A stretch of 64,000 nt of DNA, from positions 3,844,001-3,908,000 of the forward strand of contig NC_068570.1 in assembly GCF_025698545.1 (NCBI RefSeq), in the 5' to 3' direction. The number at the start of each line of letters is the position of its first letter. The stretch's first letter is position 1. The DNA comes from Gossypium raimondii. Lineage: Eukaryota > Streptophyta > Magnoliopsida > Malvales > Malvaceae. A program made the translations under genes and the position numbers. The notes beneath the pieces were generated by a model that saw only the letters and a list, made by a program, of their open reading frames with translations, was not told where the DNA came from and searched no databases. This document shows, in pieces, positions 1-12,250 of this stretch.

Positions 1-588
1 AAATAATATCCTAAAAGATCTTACAAAAATCTTCTCTAATGTAACTGAACAACATATACTCACTTCAGTTTAAATAAATATTTTCCAACTTCATCTTTTC
101 TCTAAAATAAGTTGGAACATTTTTAAAACATTCTACCACAAACAACTATTCATTTTAGTGGTATACAAGATGATAGCAGCACAATATGTGATCGTCATAA
201 TGCTCAACTAGCTGTTTGTACGTTTCCAAAGCTTCCTCTTTGTCTTTATAAAGCAGGAAAGTGGAGCTAATTTTTTTAATTTAAATCTTTAACACTCCAT
301 AATACGTATATGTATCCCATACCTTGACATCTCAATCTGATTCCACTATAGTTGTTGCAAACCAAAAATAAAAATTAAACTATATCATATAATTAAGAAC
401 ACGCTAAATATTAGAGTTGAAAAGATGCAACATAGTTTGAACACATTTAAAAACCACAGTTGGAAAAGATAAATAGTCTAAAAGAAAAAATATTGAGAAT
501 ATATAACAAAATTGACATTACTTTTTACTGTTGAGTCCTAACAAAAATGAATAAACTATTCATATATTTTCAGAAATAATTGATTTCA
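1..588 (-). repeat. Degenerate copy of an unrecognised protein-like repeat
   Basis: Nearly identical to 22583-23170 and related to 35390-35990. The minus strand carries the same degenerate protein-like stretch that is open at 35465-35764 and, on the plus strand, at 20469-20732. Stops and frameshifts break it here. The window edge cuts it, so its outer boundary is unknown. It ends where the old Copia remnant begins, near 588. Confidence 0.6.
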
Positions 589-3547
589 ACACAACTGTCA
601 AAGCTACTTCTTTTGAAATCATGAGAAGTTATAAAGGAATCAAACCTCTTGTACCACTGTCTTGGTGACTGTTTCAAACCGTAAAGGGACTTTTTCAGTA
701 AGCAAACATAGTCCTCTTTTTTTGAGAATGTAAAACCCTTTCGTTGTTGCATGTAAATATCCTCCTCAAGTTCTCCATGCAAAAATGAAGTTTTTACATC
801 TAACTGTTCAAGCTCCAAATCATGCATCGCCACAATACCAAGCAAAGCTCGAAGTGAACTATGCTTTACAATTGGGGAGAACACATCTATGAAGTCTACT
901 CTTAAAATTTGACTGTAACCCTTTGCAACAAGCCTTACTTTATATTTGGGTTCTTCAACTCCTAGAGTCTCTTCTTTCTTTTTAAACACTCATTTACAAC
1001 GAATAACCTTTTTACCTTTAAGAAGTTTCACAAGATCCCATATTCTGTTTTTGTGGAGTGATTTCATCTCCTTTTGTATAGAAAACATCTACTTTTCTAA
1101 GTCTTCACAGCTAACCGCTTTAGAATAATTAGAAGGCTCTTATTTTGTATATATATCTTCAGCCACATTTAAAGCATAAAGAACTAGATCAGCCTCGGCA
1201 TACTTCTTTGGAAGTTTAATTTCTCTTCTAATTCTATTTTTAGCGGTAGAGTATTATGGTGAAGAAGTAACTCTATTCTAATTTTTTGTACTGGCTTGAG
1301 GAGTTGACTCTGTTGTAGATTTTGGATTAATCTGATACTCTACTTGCTTTTAATTTTCTTTATTGGAAGAGTCTTTAAGAAATAAGTTAAGTAGCATAGC
1401 AGTTTCATCAAAAACAACATCTCTTCTAATCACAACTTTTCTATTTTCAGGACACCATAACTTATACCCTTTTACACTAGCTTTATAACAAAGAAAAACA
1501 CATTTAATGTATCTCGGTTCCAATTTTCCGTTATCAACATGAGTATACGTAGGACACTTAAAGATCTTTAAATCAGAATAGTCAGTAGGATTACCAGACC
1601 ATACCTCTTGTGGAGTCTTTTTCTCAATGGCAACGGATAGAGATCGATTAATCAAAAAACATACAGTAGAGGCTGCTTTGGCCCAAAACAACTTCTGTAA
1701 GTTAGCATTCGACAACATACATCGAATTTTCTCCATGATCATTCTGTTCATTCATTTTGCAATGCAGTTTTGTTATGGAGTATGACGAACTGTCAAATGT
1801 CTCACGATCCCTTCTAACTTGTATAGTTCATAAAACTCATCAGAATAAAACTTTAAGCCATTGTCTATGTGGAGGTGTTTTATTTTTTTTCCAGTCTATT
1901 TTCAGTCATAGTTTTCCAAGACTTAAATGCGGAAAACACATCGCTTTTCTGCTTCAGGAAGAACGCCCAAAATTTTCTGAAAAAATTATCAATAAAAGTT
2001 AGCATATAATTAGCTCTACCTCTCAAAGGCACTCTAGATGTCCTCCACAAATCAGAATGAATATACCCCAATGTTCCCTTTGAGCTATGGATTCTTATAG
2101 TGAATCAAACTCTCTTTTGCTTCCAAAAAACGCAGTGCTCACAGAACTTTAGTTTACAAATTCCTTGTCCATCAAGAAGTCCTCTTTTGTTCAATTCTGC
2201 CATGTCATTTTCACTCATATGCCTTAGGCGCATATGCCAAATTTTAGTAATATCATCATCTGATAAGGAAGAGGAAACGACAGCTGCATCACCAGTAACA
2301 GTAGAACCCTGCAAAACATATAACTTGGTAGTATTTCTCTGCCCTTTCATTACAAAGAGGAAACCTTTGGAAATATTCAAAACCCCACTTTCAACTGTGT
2401 ATCTGTACCATTTTGAATCAAGAGTACTCAACGAAATTAAATTTCTCTTCAATTCTGGAACATGTCACATGCCACTAAGTGTTTTGACAACTCTGCCAAA
2501 CATCTTAACTTTAATCGTTCCAACACGTGTAATTTTACACAAAGCATTATTTCTCATCAAAACAACACCTTCAGACACTGTTTTTTAAGTTGTAAACTAA
2601 TCCCGATTGAGACTCATGTGAAAGGTGTAGCCCGAACCAAGGATCCACTCATCGCTCACTTTAGAATTGTTGATAGAAGCGACTAGAAGTTCACCATCGC
2701 TGTAGTCTTCTAAAACATCAGTTTCACCAAATTTTTCTGGTTGTTTTCCTTTTTGATTTGCAACCTCTTTTTTGATTTTGTTCTGCAGCTTATAGCACTC
2801 AAATTTAATGTGCCCTTTTTTCTTGTAGAAGTTACAAGTTTTACCTTTGTTTGAAGACTTTAATCTACCTTTAGATTTACCGCGAGGATTTCGTTGTTGT
2901 GTCCTTCCATGATCATCATCAACATTTCAATCTTGTCTCATAGGAACAATGAGACTCTCTCCTTGAGAGTTGGGTTTAACCACAAAAGGCTTTGTCTTGT
3001 CATATGAGGTCAAAGAATCATAAACCTCATTAATTGTGAGAGACTCGCAGCAATATAAAATCGTGTCTCTAAAGGTTGAATAAGACAGGGGCAACGAACA
3101 AAGTAGAATCAACCCTAGATCTTCCTTATCATACTGAATCTCCATGGCCTCCAAGTTTAAAAGAATTTCTTTAAACACTGTTAAGTGTTTGTGCACAGAC
3201 GTACCTTCCTCCAAACGATGAGCATAAAGACGTTGCTTCATATGCGACTTGCTGGTTAGAGTTTTCAACATACATATTTGTTTCAGACTCTTCCATAATG
3301 CAACAACGGTCTTCTCCTTCATCACATCTTGTAAAATTTTGTTAGACAAATGCAGATGTAATTGTGTTAACGCCTTTCAATCCTTACGTTTATTCTCTTC
3401 ATTCGTTAATGTTGAAGACATCTCATCTATCCCTAGTAGGGCATCCTCCAGATCCATCTGCGCAAGAACAGCTTGCATCTTAATCTGCCACAACACAAAT
3501 CTAGTGTTGCGATCCAACAACGAAATTTCATACTTCAAAGATGTCAT
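589..3547 (-). pseudogene. Broken Copia gag-pol of segmental copy A
   Basis: Read from 3547 down: a UBN2-type gag with an in-frame stop near 3377 (Arg codon CGA to TGA compared with the copy at 26317). A CCHC zinc knuckle follows around 2770-2850, then a gag-pre-integrase part (2105-2452) with a WHMRLRH motif, integrase core pieces (1880-2071), the integrase C-terminal part (1350-1751), and the start of reverse transcriptase (570-989) with LDVKTSFLHG and YGLKQSPRQWYKRFD motifs. No YxDD catalytic motif is reached. In a live element it would make particle protein, integrase and reverse transcriptase; here it is dead. Confidence 0.8.
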
Positions 3548-3590
3548 TACCGTGATCGAGATGAATAACCTAGAAGCTCAGACACCAATT

Positions 3591-3980
3591 TGTAAAAAAA
3601 ATAGAATGTCGGTAATGACAATATATCGCAAAGAAAAGAGAAAGGAAAAATAAAAAATGCACAGATTTTTATGTGGAAACCCTTTTGAGAAAAAAAACCA
3701 CGGGCAGAAGAGAAGAAAATTTACTATGTCGAATTCAAATGATTACAAGAGGAGTAGACTATGTCTATTTATAGGCTTGTAAAACCATATTCTAATAGGA
3801 GTGTAGTAAGATTGAAACACATTATTCTAATCAATATCAAATAGATGGAGTTTAATAAGGTTTAAAAAACCTTATTCTAAAATAAAATAGAAGAAGTGTA
3901 GTTCTATATGGATTTTACTTTTATTTTATTTTACCACTGTATTTTATTTAAATAAGAATTCGAGTCACTTAATTCTAACA
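3591..3980 (-). repeat. 5' LTR of the old Copia element, copy A
   Basis: On the minus strand it starts TGTTAGAATTAAG and ends in TACA, 390 bp long. The copy at 26361-26750 has the same length. Just inside it (3575-3590) the minus strand reads TTGGTGTCTGAGC, which resembles the initiator-Met tRNA primer-binding site usual for Copia elements. No partner LTR remains. Confidence 0.75.
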
Positions 3981-5290
3981 CTAACCTGTGAAGTCTCAAG
4001 TATATAAGCATTTTTTTACTTGCTAGCATACTAATTAATTACAATCGTAACCCCTTCCAAAGTAGCCCTTAAACAAGACTTAAGAATTTCCTAATAAAGC
4101 CTAGGATAAAGCAAAAATCTCTAAGATATGTCTTCAAGTCATTCAAATCAATCTCCACGAAACTGAAGATTTGATTTGCTTGATTTGAATTAATCCAATC
4201 CTTAAAGATTTGTTGCTTCATAAGATCAATATTCAAATATGGACCAATATATGTCCATAATATCAACTAATTCATGGCCCAACTGTATTATTTCAAAAAG
4301 TTACTAACTTCAAATATGATCAATTATGAAACCTTGAGCAGTTATCGACATAGTTGTAATTGCTTGATGTCGTTGCTCTTATAAGTGCCTCAACAAACTT
4401 AAAACCTTTCTATTAAAAGTAATTTCAATTGGAGTCGCTACTGAGATCTATATTGTACCAAACTAACAAATTTAATTCCATTAGGTATAAACTTCTATTG
4501 TATTTTATTAGAGTTCATTCAACCATTTCACTCCAATCTTGAAGAGTTAGATTTATTTGTGGATTGATCTTAAACAAAATATATCATTTTATTTGCCTAA
4601 TCTCGGCTTTACCCAAAGTGTAATGTTACACTTCTACCCAAATCTAACTCAAAAAAGTTTGAAATAATTTGAATTTGACTTGATCCTCAATAGAGGTGAT
4701 TATGGGTGGGGGCTGTAATAAAATTCTAGTCCTGTTTTATAGGCCCGGACTCGGCCCTACTTGAAAAATAAGCCTAAATTTTTTTTCCAAGTATGGCTCA
4801 AATAAAAAAACTAAAACTCGAGTCTGACTTGGCCAACGTGTATTAATTTTTTTATATATAAATAAATTTTAAAAAATATAATACATCAAATACATTAAAA
4901 AATTAAAATAAATGTTTCTAAATAAATTAAAAAAACTTTTATATTTAAATAACATTAATATAGATGCAACTTAATAAGCAAATGTATCTAATATAATAGT
5001 AAAATTAACTATAAAACAATACTTATACAATGTTCAAACGATCACAACAAAATGGTAGCAATATAATAGTGAAATAATAACAAAACAACAACAAAATAAC
5101 AATAATTTTTTTTTACAAATTCGGGTCAGACCAAGTTCAAGCCAAAAAAAATTTACTTGAGGCTCGACTTGCTTTCTAGATGGGTCTTATGTTTTTGCCA
5201 AAATCTATTTTTGAGTTTAAATTTTTATCTAACATCCTCTATTTTTTAAATAGCTCGGTCTATGATAAGGTCTAATCCGCACTTATTCAA
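3981..5290. repeat. Non-coding shared upstream spacer with AT-rich dispersed repeat
   Basis: No credible gene. 3981-4660 is paralleled by 26751-27440. The stretch 4680-5290 (GC-richer ends around an AT-rich core) is a dispersed repeat also at 27460-28050 and, partly, at 17500-17990. It resembles non-autonomous DNA-transposon repeats common in dicots, but I could not delimit clean inverted ends or a target duplication. Confidence 0.45.
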
Positions 5291-6240
5291 TTTATTAAAT
5301 AATTATTTGTAGAAAAATTGACCCCTTCTCGGTAACAGAAAACTTCTGTTAGCCCAGCACATTAACACACGCTCCGAGTCAAGAGTCGTTTGTCTTACCT
5401 TTTTCTTTTTATTCTTTTTGAATTTCATTGGGGTTCTTTTCACTTTTTTGTTTAACCTTTAGACAAGTTCAGATTAATTTTTTTCCTTCAATGGGTTGCT
5501 TTTAATTTTGTTAAAATTCGAAACTTTGTGTTTTATTTTTCTCCAGATTAAGATTTGGACTTGGATTTGAGTTTTAGCAGTTATTATTTTGCCCAAATTA
5601 CAGGGTTTGTCCAAACCCTTCCATGATTTTTGAACTTCTTTGGTACAATCCTATCCCATCAATCAACTCATTCTTCACTCAATGGGTCGTCAGAACAAAA
5701 TCACACATGAAATTATATATTTCAAGATACGTAATGATTGGTTTCATGAAGAAATGATTAAACACTTAAAAGTAAAGAATGATTTCATTCACCAAAATTA
5801 GGGGAAAAGCCTATGACTGCTTTAGGTATAATCTTCATCTGCAACAAGTTGATGGATACATCTCAAATCTCAATTTCAGTGTTGAAAGTACAAGGGCTTT
5901 TACACGGTGGGATTGTTAGAGATGATGAAGGTATTCATCACTGTTGTATTGTTAGCTGGTTGCTTGATTTTGGCGTCCACAATATGTTCGTCATTTGTCC
6001 TCTTAGAATAACTTTTAGTTCTGGTTATCTTAGTTCTCCTTATTTCAGTTACTTGTTTAGATGAACTCTTTAAGAACACTGAATTCTTTGAAACATAATT
6101 AATTTTGCCTTTCTTTTTTAACAAAAAATCAGCTGCTTCAAAGGAGGAAATGGGGCTAAAATCTTGAAAATAAAACATGGTTCTTGGAAGTAACATAGAT
6201 TTTGTTTCAATTATAGTTAGAATAATATATTCAGTTTCAC
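5291..6240. other. Upstream flank shared by receptor copies, no gene seen
   Basis: Matches 28050-29010 closely. Parts recur at 17990-18284, 43480-43850 and 58660-59200, always upstream of a receptor copy or remnant. Short open frames here are not conserved between copies and are not called as genes. The conservation more likely reflects shared ancestry of the promoter side of the duplication unit. Confidence 0.5.
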
Positions 6241-6667
6241 ATATGCTCTATTTCAATCTGCGTACAGAAGGGTTTGGTCTGAAGTCTAAGATGCTATTGC
6301 TGTGGACCCAAAAGATTGGGAGATAAAAGCTTATTGCCTGCGTGAATGTCCAAGTCAAAAGGAGTCCACCATAAGTGCAGAACAAAAGTTGCCAAACGAA
6401 ATTAACGGAATAACATAAACTAATAGAATGAAAAGACTTAAGAGGGATAAATTTATGTTACTACACTGAATCCATTTTTCCACATCTCCAGTTTGTAGTC
6501 TTATATGACATTTGTCTTCTTGACACCAAATGGGCCAACATATATTACTATAATACAAAGACTTAAAACTCTAGAGTGAAAAAGGGGTGAAAGACTTGTA
6601 GTTTTTTTTATTTGAGGGTTGAAAGACTTAATAGTTAGTTTGATCGTACAGGCTACTGCAATTAACC

Positions 6668-6676
6668 TATATATAA
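6668..6676 (+). promoter_or_regulatory. TATA box of receptor copy 1
   Basis: TATATATAA lies 42 bp before the ATG at 6719, inside a block conserved upstream of copies 2, 3, 4 and 6 (GATCGTACAGGCTACTGCA lies just before it). A start site about 30 bp downstream would leave a very short 5' leader. Confidence 0.6.
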
Positions 6677-7864
6677 CCGTCATATCATGGCTGTCACTTC
6701 CATGCAGAGCATTTGTTAATGATGAAGAGTTTAACCGTGCTTGCCCCCTTACTCTTGTGTGTTACTTTACTATTTTCTTCTCTTAATGTCGCTTCTGATT
6801 CTGCAGCAGAAGCATTGGCAATCCTCAAATGGAAAGCCAGCCTTCAAAGCCAAAACCATTCTGTTTTGCTTTCCTGGAATACTTCCAACAACCCAAATAC
6901 CAAAACAAGTCCTTGTGCTTGGTTTGGAATCCATTGCAATCATGCTGACAGTGTTACTAAGATTAACCTCACTGGCTATGGTGTAAAAGTTACGCTCCAT
7001 TCATTTCCATTCTCGTCTTTGCCTAATCTTGCAGAGTTGGACCTTAGCACCAATGAACTTTATGGCATAATCCCACCTAAAATCAGTCAGCTCTCCAAAC
7101 TCACCTACCTTGATTTATCCTATAACCAGTTCTCTGGCCAAATCCCACCTGAAATTAGCCACCTTGTACATCTTCAGACCCTCCATCTTGCTGGAAATCA
7201 GTTGAACGGCTCAATTCCTCGAGAAATTGGTCAGCTCAAATTTCTCACTGACCTTGCCTTGTGTAGCAACAAGCTAAATGGTTGCATTCCTGCTTCTCTC
7301 GGTAAACTAAGTCGACTTGTTTCCTTGCTTCTCTATAATAATTCCATTTCTGGTCCCATTCCTCCAGAATTGGGAAACCTTAGGAATTTAGTTGAAGTTT
7401 ACTTGGACACCAACCGTCTAACTGGTCCCATCCCTTCCACATTTGGAAACTTGAAAAAACTGACGGTGCTTCAGATGTTTACCAATAGTCTTTCAGGTCC
7501 CATCCCCTCTGAGTTAGGGAATATGGAATCTCTTTCTGAAATAAGCCTTTATCACAACAATCTATCTGGCTTGATCCCAACCTCATTTGGTGACTTGAGA
7601 CATCTTACAGTTGCCCGCCTTTATGAAAATCAACTCTCTGGTCCCATTCCTGAGGAGATAGGAAACTTGAATTCTCTTGTTTACCTAGAGTTGGGTGAAA
7701 ACCAACTCAATGGCTCTATTCCTGCTTCACTTGGCAGTTTGAGCAACTTGAAAATTCTGCATCTCCGAGACAACCGACTCTCAGGTTCCATTCCTAATGA
7801 AATCGGAAACTTGATGAAGTTGATCGTGTTAGAACTAGACCACAACAATCTGACAGGAAATTTG

Positions 7865-8309
7865 TGTTGAACTTGTGGCCTGCAGTGCAACAAAAGACCA
7901 ACAGCAGCAAATTGTGCAAGTTAAGCTGCTATACAATTTTGGAGAAAAGAAATGGAGCTGGTTCGATTGGAAGATCACATTTTAGATGTTTTGTTCCTAT
8001 GGAACTTTGTTCAATTCTTTTGTGTCTTGACAGCAAAGTTACTAGGATGTTTTTGATTGATTTACTTTGATGTAATAGCTGGTATGCCAGCTTTCTTTTG
8101 TAAGCAAGTTGCTATATTTTTAGTATGTATTAAGTAAGGGCAGTTAAATTAGTAGGTAACTGTCAAATTGTTTGTAACTCACATATATTCAAAATTTGAA
8201 TGAAAAACATACGACTTTCAGTTACAATTTTTGCTGTGTTTTCTGTTCTTTCAAGTTTCCTTTCTTTTGCTTCATTCGTTTTCATATTTGCTTGCTGAAA
8301 AGTCCAACA
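7865..8309 (+). mobile_element. Solo Copia LTR inside receptor copy 1
   Basis: 445 bp, beginning TGTTGAACTTGTGG and ending GTCCAACA, flanked by a perfect 5-bp target duplication ATTTG (7860-7864 and 8310-8314). The uninterrupted sequence is visible in copy 2 near 30635. It is related to the LTRs of the full element at 8793-13710 but lies in the opposite orientation. Only one LTR remains, as expected after LTR-LTR recombination. Its first six bases read Cys-stop in the host frame. Confidence 0.93.
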
Positions 8310-8792
8310 ATTTGCCGCAAGGCATTTGCAGTGGTGGATCAGTTGAATACTTCACAGCAGCTGACAACCAGCTTATCGGGCCAATCCCTCAAGGGTTGAA
8401 AAATTGCACTAGCTTGAAGAGAGTCTACCTTGAAAGAAACCGACTCAGAGGAAATATATCTGAAGATTTAGGCATTTACCCAAACCTAAGATTCATTGAA
8501 TTAAGTGACAATGAACTTTATGGTGAAGTGTCTTCCAATTGGGGATTGTGCAGAAGCTTACAGAGCCTATTTATTGCAAGGAACAATCTCAGTGGTACAA
8601 TACCAGCTGAGATTGGAAACTCACGTCAGATACACAGGCTTGATGTTTCTTCAAATCATTTAGTTGGGGAGATTCCAAAGAAAATTTCAAAGTTGACATC
8701 TTTGCTTTATCTTTATTTGAATGGGAATAAACTTTCTGGTAGTGTACCCCTAGAACTTGGACTTATGTCCAAGCTTTTGTATCTAGACTTGT

Positions 8793-9215
8793 TGTTGGAT
8801 CTTCCAGCAAAAAACAAAAGCAAAATCGAATGGAAGCAAAAGGAAGAAAACTAAAAAAATGAGAACTCAGCAAATGTTGTAACTGAAAGTCATGTATTTT
8901 TTATTCAAATTTTGAATATATGTGAGTTACAAACAATTTGACAGCTACCTACTAATTTAACTGCCCTTACTTAATACATACTAAAAGTATAGTATCTTGC
9001 TTACAAATGAAAGTAACTTAGCTAACTCATTACAAAGATTTAGACTAAGTTCCATAGGAACAAAATATTCAAAAAGTAATTCTATAACTGAACCAACTCC
9101 ATTTCTTGGCTACAAAACAGTATAGCAGCTAAACTTGTACAATTTGCTGCTGCTGGTCTTTTGACCAATTTGTTGCTGTTGGTCCTTTGTTGCAATGCAG
9201 GCCACGGCTTCAACA
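8793..9215 (-). repeat. 3' LTR of the Copia element
   Basis: 423 bp. It differs from the other LTR by a handful of substitutions and lacks about 35 bp around 8990-9010 that is present at 13470-13505. The high similarity points to a fairly recent insertion. Confidence 0.93.
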
Positions 9216-12200
9216 CTTCTCCTTGGACTGTATGCAACAAACACCAATCCTTTCCTTCAAAGCATTAAATCGGTTGGCTCCCAATGGTTTAGTTAAAATG
9301 TCAGCTAACTGAATTTCTGAGCTGCAATGAACTAAGCTAACCTCCCTCGATTGCTCAGCTTCTCTAACAAAATGGAATTTGATTTTGAAGTGTTTAGTCT
9401 TACCATGGAAGATTGGATTCTTGGCTATGGCCACAGCTGATTGATTATCCACATTAATCTCGGTAGGCTGAGTTTGATTTTCATTCAAATCATCCAAAAT
9501 CTTCTTAAGCCAAATGGCTTGATTCACTGTTGCTGCAGCTGAGATATACTCAGCCTCTGCTGTAGATTGTGCAACAGTTTGTTGCTTTTTCGAACTCCAG
9601 CTGAAAACACTTGAGCCTAAAGTAAAGAAGTAACCTGAAGTGCTCCTCATGTCATCAACTGACCCTGCCCAATCGCTATCAGAATAGCCTACAAGTTTCA
9701 GCTCCTTTGCCCTCCAAAACTTCACACCAGCATCGATGGTTCCTTTGACATACCTTAACACTCTTTTTGCTGCCTTTAGATGTGTCACATTACTGCAGTG
9801 CATAAACCTTGAAAGTAGATTAACAGCATAGACAATGTCTGGTCTAGTTGCTGTTAAATAAAGCAAACAACCAATTAAGCTTCTATAAGCTTTCTCATCT
9901 ACTCGACCATGTTCACTGGCACTTGATAATTTTTCCCCCAATGCAACTGGTGTAGTGACTGATTTGCATTTCGACATGCAAAATTTTTCAAGCACCTTGG
10001 AAGCAAATGCCTGCTGACTTATGAAAATACCATCACTTCCTTGTCTGATTTCCATACCAAGAAAATAGGTCATTAGACCAAGGTCAGTCATCTCAAAGAC
10101 ATGTTGCATCTGCTTCTTGAAGTCTTCAATAAGTTCATCTTTGCAGCCAATGACCAGCAGGTCATCAACATACAAGGAAACAATTAACAAGGTTTCCTTA
10201 TGATCCTTCTTAACATAGAGTGTAGGCTCGTTAACACTCTTTGTGAACCCGAGCCTTGCCAAATAGCCATCAATCCTCTCATACCAGGCTCTTGGAGCCT
10301 GCTTTAGGCCATATAAGGCCTTTTTCAATTTGTAAACCTTCTATTCTTCACCAGTGACCTTAAAACCCTCAGGTTGCTCAATGAATATTTCTTCATTAAG
10401 AAAGCCATTTAGAAAGGCTGACTTAACATCTAAATGATGCACCTTCCAGTGCTTTTGAGCTGCCAAAGCAAGCAGCAATATGATAGTATCCAACCTTGCA
10501 ACAGGTGCAAAGGTTTCAGAAAAATCAACCCATTGCTGCTAACTATACCCTTTCACAACCAATCTGGCCTTGTATCTGTTCAAAGTACCATCAGCATTAT
10601 TTTTAGTCCTAAAGACCCATTTGACACCAATGATTCTTCTATTTTCAGGTCTATCGACAAGCTCCCAAGTGTCATTCTTCTGAATCATCCTCAATTCAGT
10701 TTCCATAGCCTCTTGCCAGCACCTTTCTTTTGCAGCTTCTTCAAAACATGAAGGCTCTACTAGAGTTACTGCACATCTTTCATAAATGTTTGCTAATGTC
10801 CTGGTGCCTCGAACAGGTTCATCATCATAACCCTCTTCAGTTATTGCTTCATTTTCAGCTTGCTGCAAATCAACATCAATCTGATCTGCCTCGGGCAAAT
10901 TTTCTTCAATTCCATCCCATTTCCAGCTACTTGCTTCACTAAATTTCACATCTCTGCTCACTACAATCTTCTTGGTCAGTGGATCAAAGACTCTGTATCC
11001 TTTCTTCACATTGCTATAGCCAACAAACACCCCTGGCATGGACCTCCTGTCCAACTTGGTTCTTTTCTCCTCAGGTACCAATACATAACATAGACACCCA
11101 AATACTTTCACATGAGAGACAGATGGTTTCTGTCCAAACCAGGCTTCAAAGGGTGTTTTACCCTTTACTGCATTTGTTGGTAGCCTATTCAACAGGTAAA
11201 CAGCTGTGTTCACAGCTTCAGCCCAAAAAATGTTAGGCATTTTAGCCTCAAACAAAAGACACCTAGCCATGTCAAGGACTGTTCTGTTTTTTCTTTCACA
11301 AACACCATTTTGCTGTGGTGTATACACAGTAGTTAATTGATGTTGAATTCCAGTGCCATCACACAACTCTTGAAACTTCTGAGATACATACTCAGATCCA
11401 TTGTCAGACCTCAAACATTTCAGTTTGCAATTTGCTTGGTTTTCAACCAAAGCTTTAAATTTGCAAAAAGAGTCATAAACATCTGACTTATGCTTTAAAA
11501 AATTCACCCAACAGAACCTTGAATAATCATCAATGAAGAGTACAAAGTACCTGCTGCCATTTAAGGAGGTAGTCTTCATTGGTCCACAGATGTCTGTATG
11601 AATTAGCTGAAGCTTCCCTTGTGCTCTCCATGCCTTGTTGACTGGAAAGGGTAATCTAGTCTGTTTGCCTAGCTGACAGACCTCACATACAGCATCTTTT
11701 GGCTCGATTTTGGACATGTCACTGACCAAATCCATTTTGTGCAACATGTTCAGTGAATTGTAGTTCACATACCCCATCCTCCTGTGCCACAAGTTTGTCT
11801 CATCAGATTGAGATGCATATGCCTTTGCCTGCAGTTGATTCACATTCACAATAAAGGTTCTGTCTTGCATAGCCACTGTAGTCAACACTTACCAGTAGCA
11901 TTTTTGATCAAACAGTTTTTCCCTTCAAAAATCAGAGAGTAGCCCTTCTCCAATAGCTGGCCAAAACTCAGAAGGTTTTGGTCAATGTCAGGTACATAAA
12001 GAACCTCTGAAATGGTTTTATTACCTGACTTAGTGCTTATCAAAGCCTTGCCTTTACCTTTTGCCTCCAGCAGCTCACAATTGCCAATTCTGACTTTGGA
12101 CTTGAAGGTGGTGTCAAGCTCCTTGAATATGCTCTTCTCAGAAGCCATATGGTGGGTACTTCCACTGTCAATTAGCCATATTTTGCTGACCTCGCTCGAG

Positions 12201-12250
12201 CTTGCAAAGCATGATGCTGAAAAAACATGCTCTTCTTGTGTTTCAACCTC
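9210..12250 (-). pseudogene. Copia pol: protease, integrase, reverse transcriptase, RNase H
   Basis: Minus strand. The protease active site reads WLIDSGSTHHM near 12150-12180. Gag-pre-integrase (LWHRRMGY) and the integrase core follow in 10539-11888, with HTDICGP, DDYSRF, SDNGSEY and TPQQNGVCERKNR. Reverse transcriptase has YGLKQAPRAWYER and the catalytic SLYVDDLLV; RNase H has GYSDSDWAG and STAEAEYI and ends at 9210. Lesions are a frameshift near 11885, a TAG after KGYS at 10539 where family members have Gln, and another TAG near 10340. The last Cys and stop codon are made by the first bases of the 3' LTR, so the polypurine tract is itself coding. Confidence 0.9.

Larger units (their letters stand above)
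589..3980 (-). mobile_element. Old truncated Ty1/Copia retrotransposon, segmental copy A
   Basis: Copia element on the minus strand with its 5' LTR at 3591-3980, a primer-binding-like site just inside it, then gag, zinc knuckle, gag-pre-integrase, integrase and the first part of reverse transcriptase. It stops inside reverse transcriptase near 589, so the rest of RT, RNase H and the 3' LTR are missing. The same truncated element lies at 23171-26750, so insertion and truncation predate the segmental duplication. Flanking sequence at 540-588 matches 35920-35970, which places the truncation point. Many stops and frameshifts make it non-functional. Confidence 0.85.

Noticed and set aside
5813-6196. 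Open frames upstream of copies 1, 4 and 6 (5813-6064, 5900-6196, 58895-59357)
   Set aside because: Frames are interrupted in the paralogous upstream regions, so the conservation is not protein-level.
6741-7893. Open frames on other frames and strands of the receptor genes (e.g. 6741-6986, 6770-7000, 7681-7893 and their equivalents in other copies)
   Set aside because: They recur only because the coding LRR sequence recurs, have no domain of their own and overlap the real frame.
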